Source: Gammaproteobacteria bacterium
GTDB lineage: Bacteria; Pseudomonadota; Gammaproteobacteria; Pseudomonadales; Azotimanducaceae
Assembly (NCBI GenBank): GCA_026707735.1
Contig: JAPOWH010000002.1
Coordinates: 1 to 64,000, forward strand
DNA: 64,000 nt
Reading direction: 5' to 3'
The notes under the pieces are model-generated. The model was not told the origin of the DNA. It worked only from the letters and a program-made list of their open reading frames with translations, and ran no database searches. Position 1 is the first letter of the stretch; each line of letters opens with the position of its first letter. The position numbers were made by a program, and so were the translations under genes. This document shows positions 8,357 through 17,400 of the stretch, piece after piece.

Positions 8357-9803
8357 AGTGGTTAGCCAATTCCTTCATGTGAAGTTCTAGTTCGGTCAAT
8401 ACTTCCTTCTTCGGTGGTTCATGGTTTTGCGAGAGTAAATCCTGCACTTTCTGACGCATTGCGGGTAGGTTTTCCTCTCCTTGAGTTAGCCGATCGCGAA
8501 CGAAACTGAAGTAGCTGCGCTTCTCGCTTTCACTCATTAATTCGTGAGCCATCCGAGTCTTGAGCCGGTCGGCCAAGTCAGCGAGTCGCGAATCGCTGAA
8601 TTCTACGTCTTGCCATAGAGTCCCTCGGGCACGGTTGCGCCAGAACTTGCGGCACTTTTCGGCATCCGCATCTGGAACGAGCCTTTCATAGAGCGCTTCT
8701 TCTGCGGCAGCAGGCTTGTCGTATTCCGGTGCGGATTGATAAACCTCTCTGAGCTTTTGAGGCAGAGAGGGGCAAGCGGAGATCGCGGCAAGTGCTGAAT
8801 TAATGGCTACTTTGTCTATGTCCAATCGCTTTGCTTCTTTATCCCCCAGCATTGTAATCGGAGCCACCATGGGAACTCGGTTTAACGCAATGGTATGAAT
8901 GGCAGGTCTTGGGTGTTCTGATTCGCGTTCGCCGCGATGCGCAAAGAGAGCTGAGCGGATTTCCTCAGCTGAATTCTCCAGAACCACATTGAGATCGCTA
9001 AGAAGGTCCACCACGATGATCTGATTTCGATTGCGTGGATGTTCCGCAATGGGAAGAACCGGCGCAATGCAGAAACGCTTATTGGAGTAGTTCTTCGAAA
9101 CGTGAAGTATCGGTTTGAAGCGGCTCAGGGATACATACTTCCGCAATGTGTCCCTCGATCTGAGAGACGACGCGAATTCCCAAAGCCGTGGTTTCGCACG
9201 CTTGATTGCTCTAGCTAGCCCCAAGGTCAATTCAACATCGGCTAGGGCATCGTGAGCTTCTGATGCGTCTAATGCGTTGGCGTTCGCCAGCTCTTCCAGC
9301 TTGAATGATGGAACTCCATCTGCAATTGGCCAATTGATGCCCTCGGGACGCAACGCACAGGTCAGTTGAGCGATGCCCAGCAGGTCCAGGCGACTATTGC
9401 CGCTTCTCCACTCATGGTCATACGCGGAACGAAGGTTTCTATACATGCCATACCGAAGAAACTCGTCGTCGAACGAAATGTTGTTGAAGCCAATCAGGCA
9501 GGTTCTAGACTGCTGAAACTGCTCAGAAAGGTCTCTAAACAGCTCCCACTCCTCAATTCCTTCCTTCTTCAAGACCTTAGGCCCCAATCCCGTAATCAGA
9601 GCTGCATCGGGTTTGATCAGCACTTCGGGAGGCACCTTTACAAATCGCGTCCATGGATCCCCGATGGGTTCTAAGTCCTCGTTCGTTCGCTGACCTGCGA
9701 ATTGAATTATCCGGTCGCGCTTAGGGTTTGTCCCAGTTGTCTCGAGGTCGTACCAATAGAATGAACGTTGGGAGATCGGGGTTCTAGGGCTGTAAGGCTT
9801 CAC
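8346..9803 (-). CDS. sbcB: Exodeoxyribonuclease I
   Basis: A 485-residue protein matching the size of E. coli ExoI (475). The DEDD exonuclease motifs are visible: YDLETTGT near residue 18, GFNNISFDDEFLRYG near 128 and AHDALADVELT near 190. ExoI degrades single-stranded DNA 3' to 5' in the cytoplasm during recombination and mismatch repair. Its SH3-like and C-terminal helical parts are also present by length. The gene overlaps the downstream ATPase start by 11 bases. Its distribution, mainly in gammaproteobacteria, is one of the better taxonomic hints in the window. The start region overlaps the divergent transporter gene's upstream sequence only in non-coding fashion. Confidence 0.95.
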   Translation of the reverse strand: MKPYSPRTPISQRSFYWYDLETTGTNPKRDRIIQFAGQRTNEDLEPIGDPWTRFVKVPPEVLIKPDAALITGLGPKVLKKEGIEEWELFRDLSEQFQQSRTCLIGFNNISFDDEFLRYGMYRNLRSAYDHEWRSGNSRLDLLGIAQLTCALRPEGINWPIADGVPSFKLEELANANALDASEAHDALADVELTLGLARAIKRAKPRLWEFASSLRSRDTLRKYVSLSRFKPILHVSKNYSNKRFCIAPVLPIAEHPRNRNQIIVVDLLSDLNVVLENSAEEIRSALFAHRGERESEHPRPAIHTIALNRVPMVAPITMLGDKEAKRLDIDKVAINSALAAISACPSLPQKLREVYQSAPEYDKPAAAEEALYERLVPDADAEKCRKFWRNRARGTLWQDVEFSDSRLADLADRLKTRMAHELMSESEKRSYFSFVRDRLTQGEENLPAMRQKVQDLLSQNHEPPKKEVLTELELHMKELANHYGI

Positions 9804-9812
9804 AGAGTCACA

Positions 9813-11192
9813 ATGACGTTGAATGTTCGTACGCTAGGGTTGATTTTGGGGCCTGTTCTGGGTCTGCTAGTTGGACTGCTGCTTTACCAAGGAGGGTTCG
9901 AGAAAGCGGCAATCCTGACGGGTGCCATTACCACACTCGTTGTGGTGTGGTGGATGTTCGAGCCCATTCCCATTCCCGTTACTTCCCTGATCCCGCTTGC
10001 ATTATTCCCCATGTTGCAGGTATTACCAATAAAGGACGTACAAGAGTCCTACGGCCATCCGCTGATTTTGCTGTTGCTTGGCGGGTTCATTTTGTCAACC
10101 GCGATGGAGAAGAGCGGAGCCCACCGCCGACTGGCCTTTACCATGCTTCGCATCTTCGGAGGCACGAGCGCTCGGCGCCTCGTTCTTGGGTTCATGGCGA
10201 CCGCGGCGATCCTCTCCATGTGGATCAGCAACACCGCTACGACGCTTATGCTTCTGCCTGTCGCAATTGCTCTTATCGATCAGGCTAAAGACGAGCGGAT
10301 TGCAGTTCCGTTGCTGCTTGGCGTTGCCCACGCGGCAAGCGTCGGTGGCATTGGAACTCCAATTGGGACGCCTCCAAATGTTGTTTTTCGCGCCGTATAC
10401 GAGGAAACCACGGGCCTCGAGGTGGGATTTTTCGAATGGATGATGTGGGGAGTTCCGGTTGTAATTTTCTTCATACCTCTAATGGCACTTTGGTTGACTC
10501 GAAACTTGAACTACAAGACCAATATCCAACTGCCGGAAGTCGGCAAGTGGACAAAGGCAGAAATTCGCGTACTGAGTGTTTTTGCGTTTACAGCCCTTGC
10601 TTGGATACTACGAACGTCACCGTTCGATGGTTGGGAATCATGGTTCAACGTGCCCTATTCGAATGACTACATCGTGGCGTTTGCGGGGGTCCTGCTGCTG
10701 TTTCTGATACCTGACGGCGAAGGGAAACGTCTGCTCGATTGGGAGACCGCAGCGAAGATTCCGTGGGGAATGTTGGTCTTGTTCGGAGCGGGACTATCGA
10801 TTGCCGTAGCGTTCACGCAATCCGGTTTGAGCGACGCATTAGCGGATCAAATGTCGGGACTTGCGGTGCTGCCGACATTTGTCATGATTGCTGTCATTTG
10901 CTTTGGAGTGACCTTTCTTACAGAGACGACCAGCAACACCGCAACTACGAACCTGCTGATGCCGATCTTGGCCGCCGTTGCGGCAGGTATCGCTGTTGAC
11001 CCAAGACTCTTCATGGTTGCCGCGGCAATGAGCGCAAGTTGCGCATTCATGCTTCCAGTTGCGACTCCACCTAATGTTGTTGTATTTTCGACAGGCAAAT
11101 TCCCTGTGAGCAGGATGGTTAGGGAGGGATTTGTGTTGAATCTGATTGGAGTTGCCATAATTTCCACGCTTTGCTATTTCTACTTTCGCTAG
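9813..11192 (+). CDS. DASS/SLC13-family sodium-coupled anion symporter
   Basis: I choose the ATG at 9813, giving 459 residues that begin just before the first helix; an ATG at 9768 would run inside sbcB. The protein has about eleven helices and both pseudo-symmetric SNT sodium-site motifs: WISNTATTLMLLPVA in the first half and TETTSNTATTNLLMP in the second. Glycine-threonine-proline motifs IGTPIGTPPNVV and PVATPPNVVVF match the substrate-loop regions. DASS members import C4-dicarboxylates, citrate, sulfate or related anions with Na+. The substrate cannot be resolved from motifs alone. It is divergent from sbcB and followed after 39 bases by the acyltransferase gene. Confidence 0.92.
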   Translation: MTLNVRTLGLILGPVLGLLVGLLLYQGGFEKAAILTGAITTLVVVWWMFEPIPIPVTSLIPLALFPMLQVLPIKDVQESYGHPLILLLLGGFILSTAMEKSGAHRRLAFTMLRIFGGTSARRLVLGFMATAAILSMWISNTATTLMLLPVAIALIDQAKDERIAVPLLLGVAHAASVGGIGTPIGTPPNVVFRAVYEETTGLEVGFFEWMMWGVPVVIFFIPLMALWLTRNLNYKTNIQLPEVGKWTKAEIRVLSVFAFTALAWILRTSPFDGWESWFNVPYSNDYIVAFAGVLLLFLIPDGEGKRLLDWETAAKIPWGMLVLFGAGLSIAVAFTQSGLSDALADQMSGLAVLPTFVMIAVICFGVTFLTETTSNTATTNLLMPILAAVAAGIAVDPRLFMVAAAMSASCAFMLPVATPPNVVVFSTGKFPVSRMVREGFVLNLIGVAIISTLCYFYFR

Positions 11193-11231
11193 AGCTACGG
11201 CGGACGTTCGCGAAAGTGGTGCGGATTTGCA

Positions 11232-12113
11232 ATGTCAGAAGGGAAAGAGAGCCATGCAAGAGGGCATGTTCTTAAGGGCTGCATAGCTCTTTGCGCAATT
11301 GTTCCCTCCACCATTTTTTGCTGTCTTGCGATTTATGTCGCGGCGCTTTTTCGACTGATTTCTCCTCTACGCAAGCTTCGCGACGCGCTTACGGGATTCA
11401 TGGATGGCGTCATTTCCGCATGGGTTGGGGTCAATTCTTGGCTGCTGGATACATTGCGACTCATCGAGATCGAAATTGATGTCGACGGATCCTTGAGCGA
11501 TCGAGACCATTGGTGGGTGGTCGTAAGCAATCACCAAAGCTGGTCGGATGTCATTGCGATCCAAGTTGCTCTGCTGCGGCTAGCGCCACCCATCAAATTC
11601 GTTACAAAACGAGAGCTCATTTGGGTGCCCTTTGTTGGGCTGGCCATGTGGTTGCTACGTTTTCCCTACGTTCGTCGCTTCTCACGAGAAGCGGCGCGTC
11701 GAGACCGATCTCTTTTCGACAAGAACAGACGCGCTATGGATCGTGCGGCCCAACAGTTTCTTCAGCGTCCCATTTCGGTGCTTACCTTTCTGGAAGGCAC
11801 TCGGTTCACCGAAACCAAGCACAGCAAGCAGCACTCCCCGTTCAAGCACCTGCTCAATCCGCGTACGGGAGGGCTCGCCTTTGTGCTCGATGCTCTTGGT
11901 CCAAAAGCATCGAGGATTGTGGATCTTACGCTGAACTACGAAGGAACGGTGCCGGGATTCTGGGAGTTGCTTTGCGGTCGATGCCGCAAAGTGTCGCTCT
12001 CCGTCCGCTCAATTGAAGTTACCGACGAATTCAAGAGCGATCTCAAGACTAGCGTGATTGAGCTATGGAAGCATAAAGATGCTGAAATCTCGCAATTTCG
12101 TTCACAAGAGTAG
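11232..12113 (+). CDS. PlsC/YihG-like acyltransferase
   Basis: A 293-residue membrane-associated protein with an N-terminal hydrophobic segment (about residues 14-40). Acyltransferase motif I is NHQSWSD (the NHX4D catalytic dyad) and motif III is FLEGTR, both characteristic of lysophosphatidate acyltransferases. The spacing and the FVTKRELIWVPFVG motif II resemble the YihG/LCLAT1 branch rather than housekeeping PlsC. It would move a fatty acyl group from acyl-ACP or acyl-CoA to a lysophospholipid on the cytoplasmic face of the inner membrane. It follows the anion symporter closely on the same strand and may share its transcript. Confidence 0.88.
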   Translation: MSEGKESHARGHVLKGCIALCAIVPSTIFCCLAIYVAALFRLISPLRKLRDALTGFMDGVISAWVGVNSWLLDTLRLIEIEIDVDGSLSDRDHWWVVVSNHQSWSDVIAIQVALLRLAPPIKFVTKRELIWVPFVGLAMWLLRFPYVRRFSREAARRDRSLFDKNRRAMDRAAQQFLQRPISVLTFLEGTRFTETKHSKQHSPFKHLLNPRTGGLAFVLDALGPKASRIVDLTLNYEGTVPGFWELLCGRCRKVSLSVRSIEVTDEFKSDLKTSVIELWKHKDAEISQFRSQE

Positions 12114-12357
12114 GGATGAGAGGATTGGCGTGCTAGACGACACAACACAAGAATTGCACTCTTGTTTCGTTGCTAAGTGAATTGACGCGCGACCCTCAAT
12201 GATCGCAGGCATACGACGTAAGACCTCACAGGTACTAGAGCCTTAACTGCTAATAGCTGGTAATCCAGCACCTACGGGAGCTGATCGAGGCCTGTTCGAT
12301 AAGACTTCAAACGAGTCCATCCGGAACATATCCGCGTTCCGTAAGCGGCGGATGCGA

Positions 12358-12738
12358 CTAAGACGCGGCAGCTGTTGCCTCAGCAATCAACTTCTTGGAA
12401 TGGCTAGCCACAGAACTCACGGCATTGGCATGGTTCTGCGACTCTTGCTCGGTGGGAGCATCGCCTCCTGAACTCGCAACCAATCCAGCCAAGTCTCTCC
12501 TAACGTGGTTCAAGAACCAAGCCACAGGGTCAGATTCCTCAATGGGTCGTATGGTGTTGTGGTCATACACCGCGGTATGGTAGTGAGGCGATTCCTTGAA
12601 GCAGTCGAATCGCGCCAATTCCCGCGTTTGATTTTCGACCGGACCAAGGAGTCGAACCGAAAGTCCTTCATCTCCGCGTAGGTGACGATATCGGAGTTCC
12701 CACGTATACCTGCCATTGGCTACTTGCTTTTCTGACAT
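12358..12738 (-). CDS. Conserved-looking small protein of unknown function
   Basis: A 126-residue soluble protein that I do not recognise. The first 80 residues look like a compact domain beginning VANGRYTWELRYRH, with many aromatic and charged residues (SPHYHTAVYDHN), while the last 40 are alanine- and serine-rich and probably disordered. A purine-rich AGAGAGAA stretch precedes the ATG at a sensible distance. It is followed on the plus side by 244 bases without a gene before the acyltransferase. It lies 78 bases downstream of the coiled-coil protein gene on the same strand. Confidence 0.65.
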   Translation of the reverse strand: MSEKQVANGRYTWELRYRHLRGDEGLSVRLLGPVENQTRELARFDCFKESPHYHTAVYDHNTIRPIEESDPVAWFLNHVRRDLAGLVASSGGDAPTEQESQNHANAVSSVASHSKKLIAEATAAAS

Positions 12739-12816
12739 ATCAATTCTCTCTTTCGATGAATGTCTACCTAACTATTCTGCGCCTTGTTAGTCGTCCAAGA
12801 CTGCGTACCGCTCTGA

Positions 12817-13464
12817 TCAATTTCCGGTCTCGAGAGCACGCAACCGTCGGTCCATGTCCACCAACCGGCTGCTGTTGGAAATTCGAGACTGATCTTGCGC
12901 GTTTATGGCATCGTCGGTCTTTCGAATGTGCGCATCGACCTTTTGCGTCAGCGATGCCGTGACTTGGTTCGAAGTGTTGATGCTGTCAATCAGGTCCTGC
13001 TGTTGCCTGGAAAGCGTCGTGATTGAGTTCTCAAGATCGGTCATGCTGCCTTGGACGCTGCCAAATCTCTGCTCTAAAGCGGCAATGTCCTCACCTTGTT
13101 CTTGGAATTGTTCGTCGAACTTGTAGGACTTGTCCCAAAGTTTGCGAGTCTCCGTCTCCCAATAATTCAAGGATTCCTCAGTGTCTCTGCCGCTTTCGGT
13201 GAGGTTGCTGGAAGTCAACGCCATTTGGCTTTGAAGCTGCTCGATGCGATTTGCAGCTTCGCCCAGCGTGGCATTGGTTTCGTGCAGAAGAGAGAAGAGT
13301 GTCCAGACAAAGTAACCCAACACGACAGATGCCGTTACGGCAACAATCAGCAGAAGGGTTACGACAATATTTGGCGAACCGCCGGAATGATTCCGAATTC
13401 GACGGGTCGATCGTTCGTTGGCGGTTGCATCGGGGTCGGTAACTATGATGGGACGATCGCTCAT
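12817..13464 (-). CDS. Single-pass membrane coiled-coil protein of unknown function
   Basis: A 215-residue protein. Residues 1-30 are polar and arginine-rich (cytoplasmic by the positive-inside rule), residues about 32-57 form one transmembrane helix, and residues 60-214 are rich in Glu, Gln, Ser and Leu in heptad-like spacing (for example LGEAANRIEQLQSQMALTSS). This predicts a long periplasmic coiled coil. I recognise no named family. An imperfect 14-base-pair hairpin lies just upstream, between this gene and the one at 13572, and could separate or attenuate their transcripts. Confidence 0.7.
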   Translation of the reverse strand: MSDRPIIVTDPDATANERSTRRIRNHSGGSPNIVVTLLLIVAVTASVVLGYFVWTLFSLLHETNATLGEAANRIEQLQSQMALTSSNLTESGRDTEESLNYWETETRKLWDKSYKFDEQFQEQGEDIAALEQRFGSVQGSMTDLENSITTLSRQQQDLIDSINTSNQVTASLTQKVDAHIRKTDDAINAQDQSRISNSSRLVDMDRRLRALETGN

Positions 13465-13507
13465 GAAGAACTCAAGCCAAGCAAGGTAGGAGGAACCACC
13501 GAATTTT

Positions 13508-13540
13508 ACTCAAGGAGGCAGCGCGTCTGCCCCCTTGAGT
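13508..13540. terminator. Long imperfect inverted repeat between two minus-strand genes
   Basis: The arms ACTCAAGGAGGCAG and CTGCCCCCTTGAGT pair over 14 positions with one mismatch around the five-base loop CGCGT. It sits between the membrane protein gene ending at 13572 and the coiled-coil protein gene starting at 13464. No clear U-tract follows on either strand, so an intrinsic terminator is only one option; an attenuator or transcript-stabilising hairpin fits as well. Confidence 0.55.
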
Positions 13541-13571
13541 TCAACGAATCCTAGCTGTGTTTGTGGTATTT

Positions 13572-14258
13572 CTAGAGGTAGTAGAGCAGTAGCCAAACTA
13601 TGGCGGTTAGTACAACGCTTGAGGCTATTACAGCCTTCACGCTCTCCATGAGAGGGTTCATCTTGCCGAATATCGCGTTCAGCTCGATTAGAACTGCAAG
13701 CGCAGCCACGGCGTAGAAGCCCCAAGCGCTTGCCCATGCGCCAGAAGATCCAACATCTGCCCCATGCACGTGGTGCGCACTGGAGACCATCGTAAACACC
13801 ATAGCTAGGGAGAACAGCGTGTTGGTTCGACTTGCGAGCAGAGCCGTAGCGGCTGCGCTAGCCTGGTTCGGGTCCGCGTCGCCTCCTGCTTTGACAGCTT
13901 CGTTCGAAGCGATCACAACCTTCTGGTTGGGCCATATGATGAACCATACATTGGCCGCCATGAAAGTCGCCAATAGACCGGCGACGAGTGTGTCTTCCTT
14001 CAGAGTTCCTTGCTTCATGACCACGTAGAGCAGGTAGAGGCCTGTAAGGAACGTAAAGGCAGCTGCCCATCGGAACCACCATAGCGCTTTTGGCACAAGA
14101 AGGGTAAATGCTTCCACTTTCGTGTCGTTAGAAGCTGCGGCCATGAAGGCTCCCTGCACGAAGTTGAAGTAGTAGAGCAAACCGATCCATGCGATGCCGA
14201 AGACGATGTGTCCCCATCGCATTAGGTAGTCAAAGAATGGCATGAAATCGAAATCCAT
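13572..14258 (-). CDS. Membrane protein like the N-terminal (Urate_ox_N/PuuD) domain
   Basis: A 228-residue protein with about six or seven helices. The N terminus contains GHIVFGIAWIGLLYYFNFVQ, which resembles the membrane domain of PuuD, a urate hydroxylase with a fused cytochrome c. Here the chain ends after the helices and has no CXXCH heme motif, so if related it lacks the usual electron-carrying part. Histidines at SSAHHVHGADV could still bind a cofactor. No other purine-degradation gene is present in the window, so a urate role is unsupported. It is divergent from the RND-ABC operon across 216 bases. Confidence 0.65.
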   Translation of the reverse strand: MDFDFMPFFDYLMRWGHIVFGIAWIGLLYYFNFVQGAFMAAASNDTKVEAFTLLVPKALWWFRWAAAFTFLTGLYLLYVVMKQGTLKEDTLVAGLLATFMAANVWFIIWPNQKVVIASNEAVKAGGDADPNQASAAATALLASRTNTLFSLAMVFTMVSSAHHVHGADVGSSGAWASAWGFYAVAALAVLIELNAIFGKMNPLMESVKAVIASSVVLTAIVWLLLYYL

Positions 14259-14391
14259 AGTGTCCCTCGCGCAACTATCGATACAAACTTTTTAGACAGC
14301 ACGAAGCTGTCACCCCTACACGAATATTAGCGCAATCCTTCGTCTTTGTTGCACGAATTCTTGCCGTCGCCGAATGCGGAAAGAGTGGCCA

Positions 14392-14410
14392 CTAACTTCG
14401 ATGAAGTTAG
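14392..14410. promoter_or_regulatory. Perfect 8-3-8 inverted repeat upstream of the RND-ABC operon
   Basis: CTAACTTC, spacer GAT, GAAGTTAG: a perfect palindrome with a three-base spacer lying about 65 bases before the TTG start at 14475 and inside the divergent intergenic region. The symmetry and position fit a dimeric repressor operator (TetR-like or MarR-like), but no regulator gene is adjacent. A small hairpin is the alternative. Confidence 0.45.
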
Positions 14411-14474
14411 CCATATGTTCTAACGAATGCGCTATTCTTAGCAGCTATACGATGCAAACAAGGGTTCTACGACT

Positions 14475-17400
14475 TTGGCAGAAATAGCTGAAGCAGGCAA
14501 ACCAGGATTTCGCGGCTTATTGAGTTTGCCAGTTCTACGGCCGGTGGCGGTGTCGATGCTGTTTCTAGCTGTCGTGCTGTTTGGCGTGGTTGGCGTAGAC
14601 AGAATGCCGGTAGAACTCTTCCCAGAACTTCCTACGAGCAATCTCAGCGTCAGTTTTGAGCGACCTGGAAGTACAGCTGATCTAGTGGAACGCGAACTCC
14701 TCATACCACTCACGTCTCGAGTAAGGGCACTTGGTGGGATAAAGGAGACGATCGGACGGATATACGGAGAAAGAGGCAGTCTGGGAATTACGTTTGATCG
14801 TGGGACTGACCTCAAGGTGCGCGAGTACGAATTGAGGCGCATTGCTTCCCGTATGCAACGAGAGTCGAGCGTCGCCAATACAAGGATCAGAGTATCGAGC
14901 GCTGAGGTTGGCGTAGGTGGAATGGCGCTACCGTTCATGAACATTAATGTCTTAGGAGAGGGACGTAGTACGGACATCCTCTATGACTTGGTCGTCGAAC
15001 GAGTCGTGCCGCGCCTAGCAGCCATTCCTGGAGTTGCTCGAGCATTGCCAAGCGGAGGCGGTGGCCGACAAATGATCGTGTCAGTCGACCCCAATAAAGT
15101 GGCGAATCTCGGGGCGACTGTTGAGCAAGTCACCGGTGCGATACGAAGCCGAATGGGTAGCGTTCGGTATGTGGGCAATATCGAATCGGGAGACGGCCGT
15201 ATTGTCGTCTTAACGGATGGATCGTTGGATTCTCTAGGTACCTTGAGGAGGACTCAAATCTCTCCTGGAAGCCCTTTAACGCTGGAGCATGTAGCCGACA
15301 TCTACATCGGTTACGCGCGCAGCCAAAGTCTCCATTTGATCGATGGATCGCCGGTGGTGGGTGTTTCGTTGACCCAAGAGCAAGGCACCAACATGGTTGA
15401 GATCGGCAGAGACGTGAAAAGTCGACTCGACGAGCTTAGAGAGGAGATTCGGCCGCTAGGCTTGGACCTCAAGGTCGGGTTCGACCTTTCGGAACCCTTG
15501 GACGACCAAATTCAGCGGCTTGTGCGATTGGGCGCGACAGGGTTTGGACTAGCCCTCCTAGTGCTGTTTCTGTTCTTGAGGCATTGGCGCGCAGTTGCAG
15601 TCGTCGGAATAGCGGTACCGGTTAGCTTGATGACTGCTTTGGCATCGCTCTACTTGCTTGGCCACTCGATAAATGTTCTAACGTTGTTCGGATTGGCGAT
15701 GGCGGTTGGGCTACTTGTCGACAACAGCGTCGTTGTGTATGAAGCCATTTTGCGTGGAATTGAGCGAGGCTTGTCACCAACAGTCGCAGCTCGAGAGGGG
15801 TTGAGAAAAACCGCCAGAGCCATTGTCGGTGCAAGCATTACTACCGCAACGGTGTTTTTTCCGATACTTCTCATCGACATTGACAACGCCACAATGCGGT
15901 CGGTACTGGAGGTGTTAAGTGTTGCTGTAATCATTCCCTTGCTTGCTTCGTTGGCTGTGGCGATAGGGTTGGTCCCATTGCTGGCTCATCGACTGGCGGC
16001 ACCTGCTGCTCTTCATCGCGTGCAAGATCAACAGCGAAAACGTGCTGAGCGAGCGGGGATGCTAGTCCCTGATCGCGCACGTCTGTTGCTGAAAGGATTT
16101 GTAGTCAATGCTTTGCGCCAACCCCCTTCGTGGTTGGCGGGTACCCTCATAGCTGTGGTCGCCACCGTGGCCATAGCGGGACCCATCGCATTACTTAATC
16201 GGCCTCCTGCAGACGCACCACAGAGCAATTGGATTGTTCTCGACATGCTGCTTCCCAATGCCGCCAACATTGACCTTGAAGGTGCCACGGCTACCGCCTC
16301 GTATTTCTCGCAAGCCATCAAGCAAGTTGAAGGGGTTGATTACGTCGATATTAGGCTTTTGGATCTCGAAGCGGGCATGGGCGCAATTACCATCCACTTC
16401 GTAGACGAGGAGTTGCGCCCAAGACACTTCAGCATTGCACGAGTGCGCGAGGTGGCAGCTAACGAGGCCCGTCCTTTAGGTATTAGGATCGGACGTCAAG
16501 GTGAGTTGCAATACGAGAATTCAAGCCACCTAAGCCAATATACAAGCTTTTATCGTGGTTCGGGTACACACGAAGTCGTTATCACGGGGCCTAATCCGAG
16601 TAAGCTGATCGATATTGGCAATGACATCGTAGCCAGGTTGGAATCCCTTGGCTACATCCAGTATGCAAACGTCACCGTCGAAGGCTTAGGTCGCGAGCTT
16701 TGGGTGGAGCCCGACGCCGAAGCCATGCAAGCCTTCGGAATAACTGCCTCTGACACCCTGCCGTCGCTCTTAGACATTTCAGGCTCGATGGGAAGAACAA
16801 TGCAGGGCGGCAGCTATATGCTCTCTAGCGGTAGGGAGATTCCCGTCGTAATCGAACGCGAAGGCGTGCGAGATAGGGGCGCGACGCGACAAGATCTGCA
16901 GCGCTTAAGAGTCCATACATCGAACGGCGTGATACCTGTTTCGGCCTTTACACGAGTTACCGAAATGCCACCCCCTGCAACTATAGTCCACAAGAACGGG
17001 CGCAGGGAAATGAAGGTGAAATACTCGCTATCCAGTTCGGTGCCAGAATCAGGATCCGGCCGGGAGGCCATTGAAAAGCAGATTGAGGATCATATTCGAG
17101 CGACCCCACGGCCACCCGGTTATGTCATAGACATACCGGGAGGCGCAATGGAACAGAACGCCAACATGGGTCAGCGCTTGGCACTAGTGGCTCTAGGGTT
17201 GCTAGTTCTAGTCCTGGCAATCATATTCGAGTCTCTGACATTGCCCTTCCTGATCATCATCGCCGTTCCATTGGCTGTGATTGGGTCGATGTGGGGACTA
17301 GCGCTCACAGGAACATCGCTACAAGCCCCCATGGTCTGGGCGGGGGTGCTTGTTCTCATTGGCCTGCTGGTCAATCCCGCAATATTGCTGATTGATCGAA

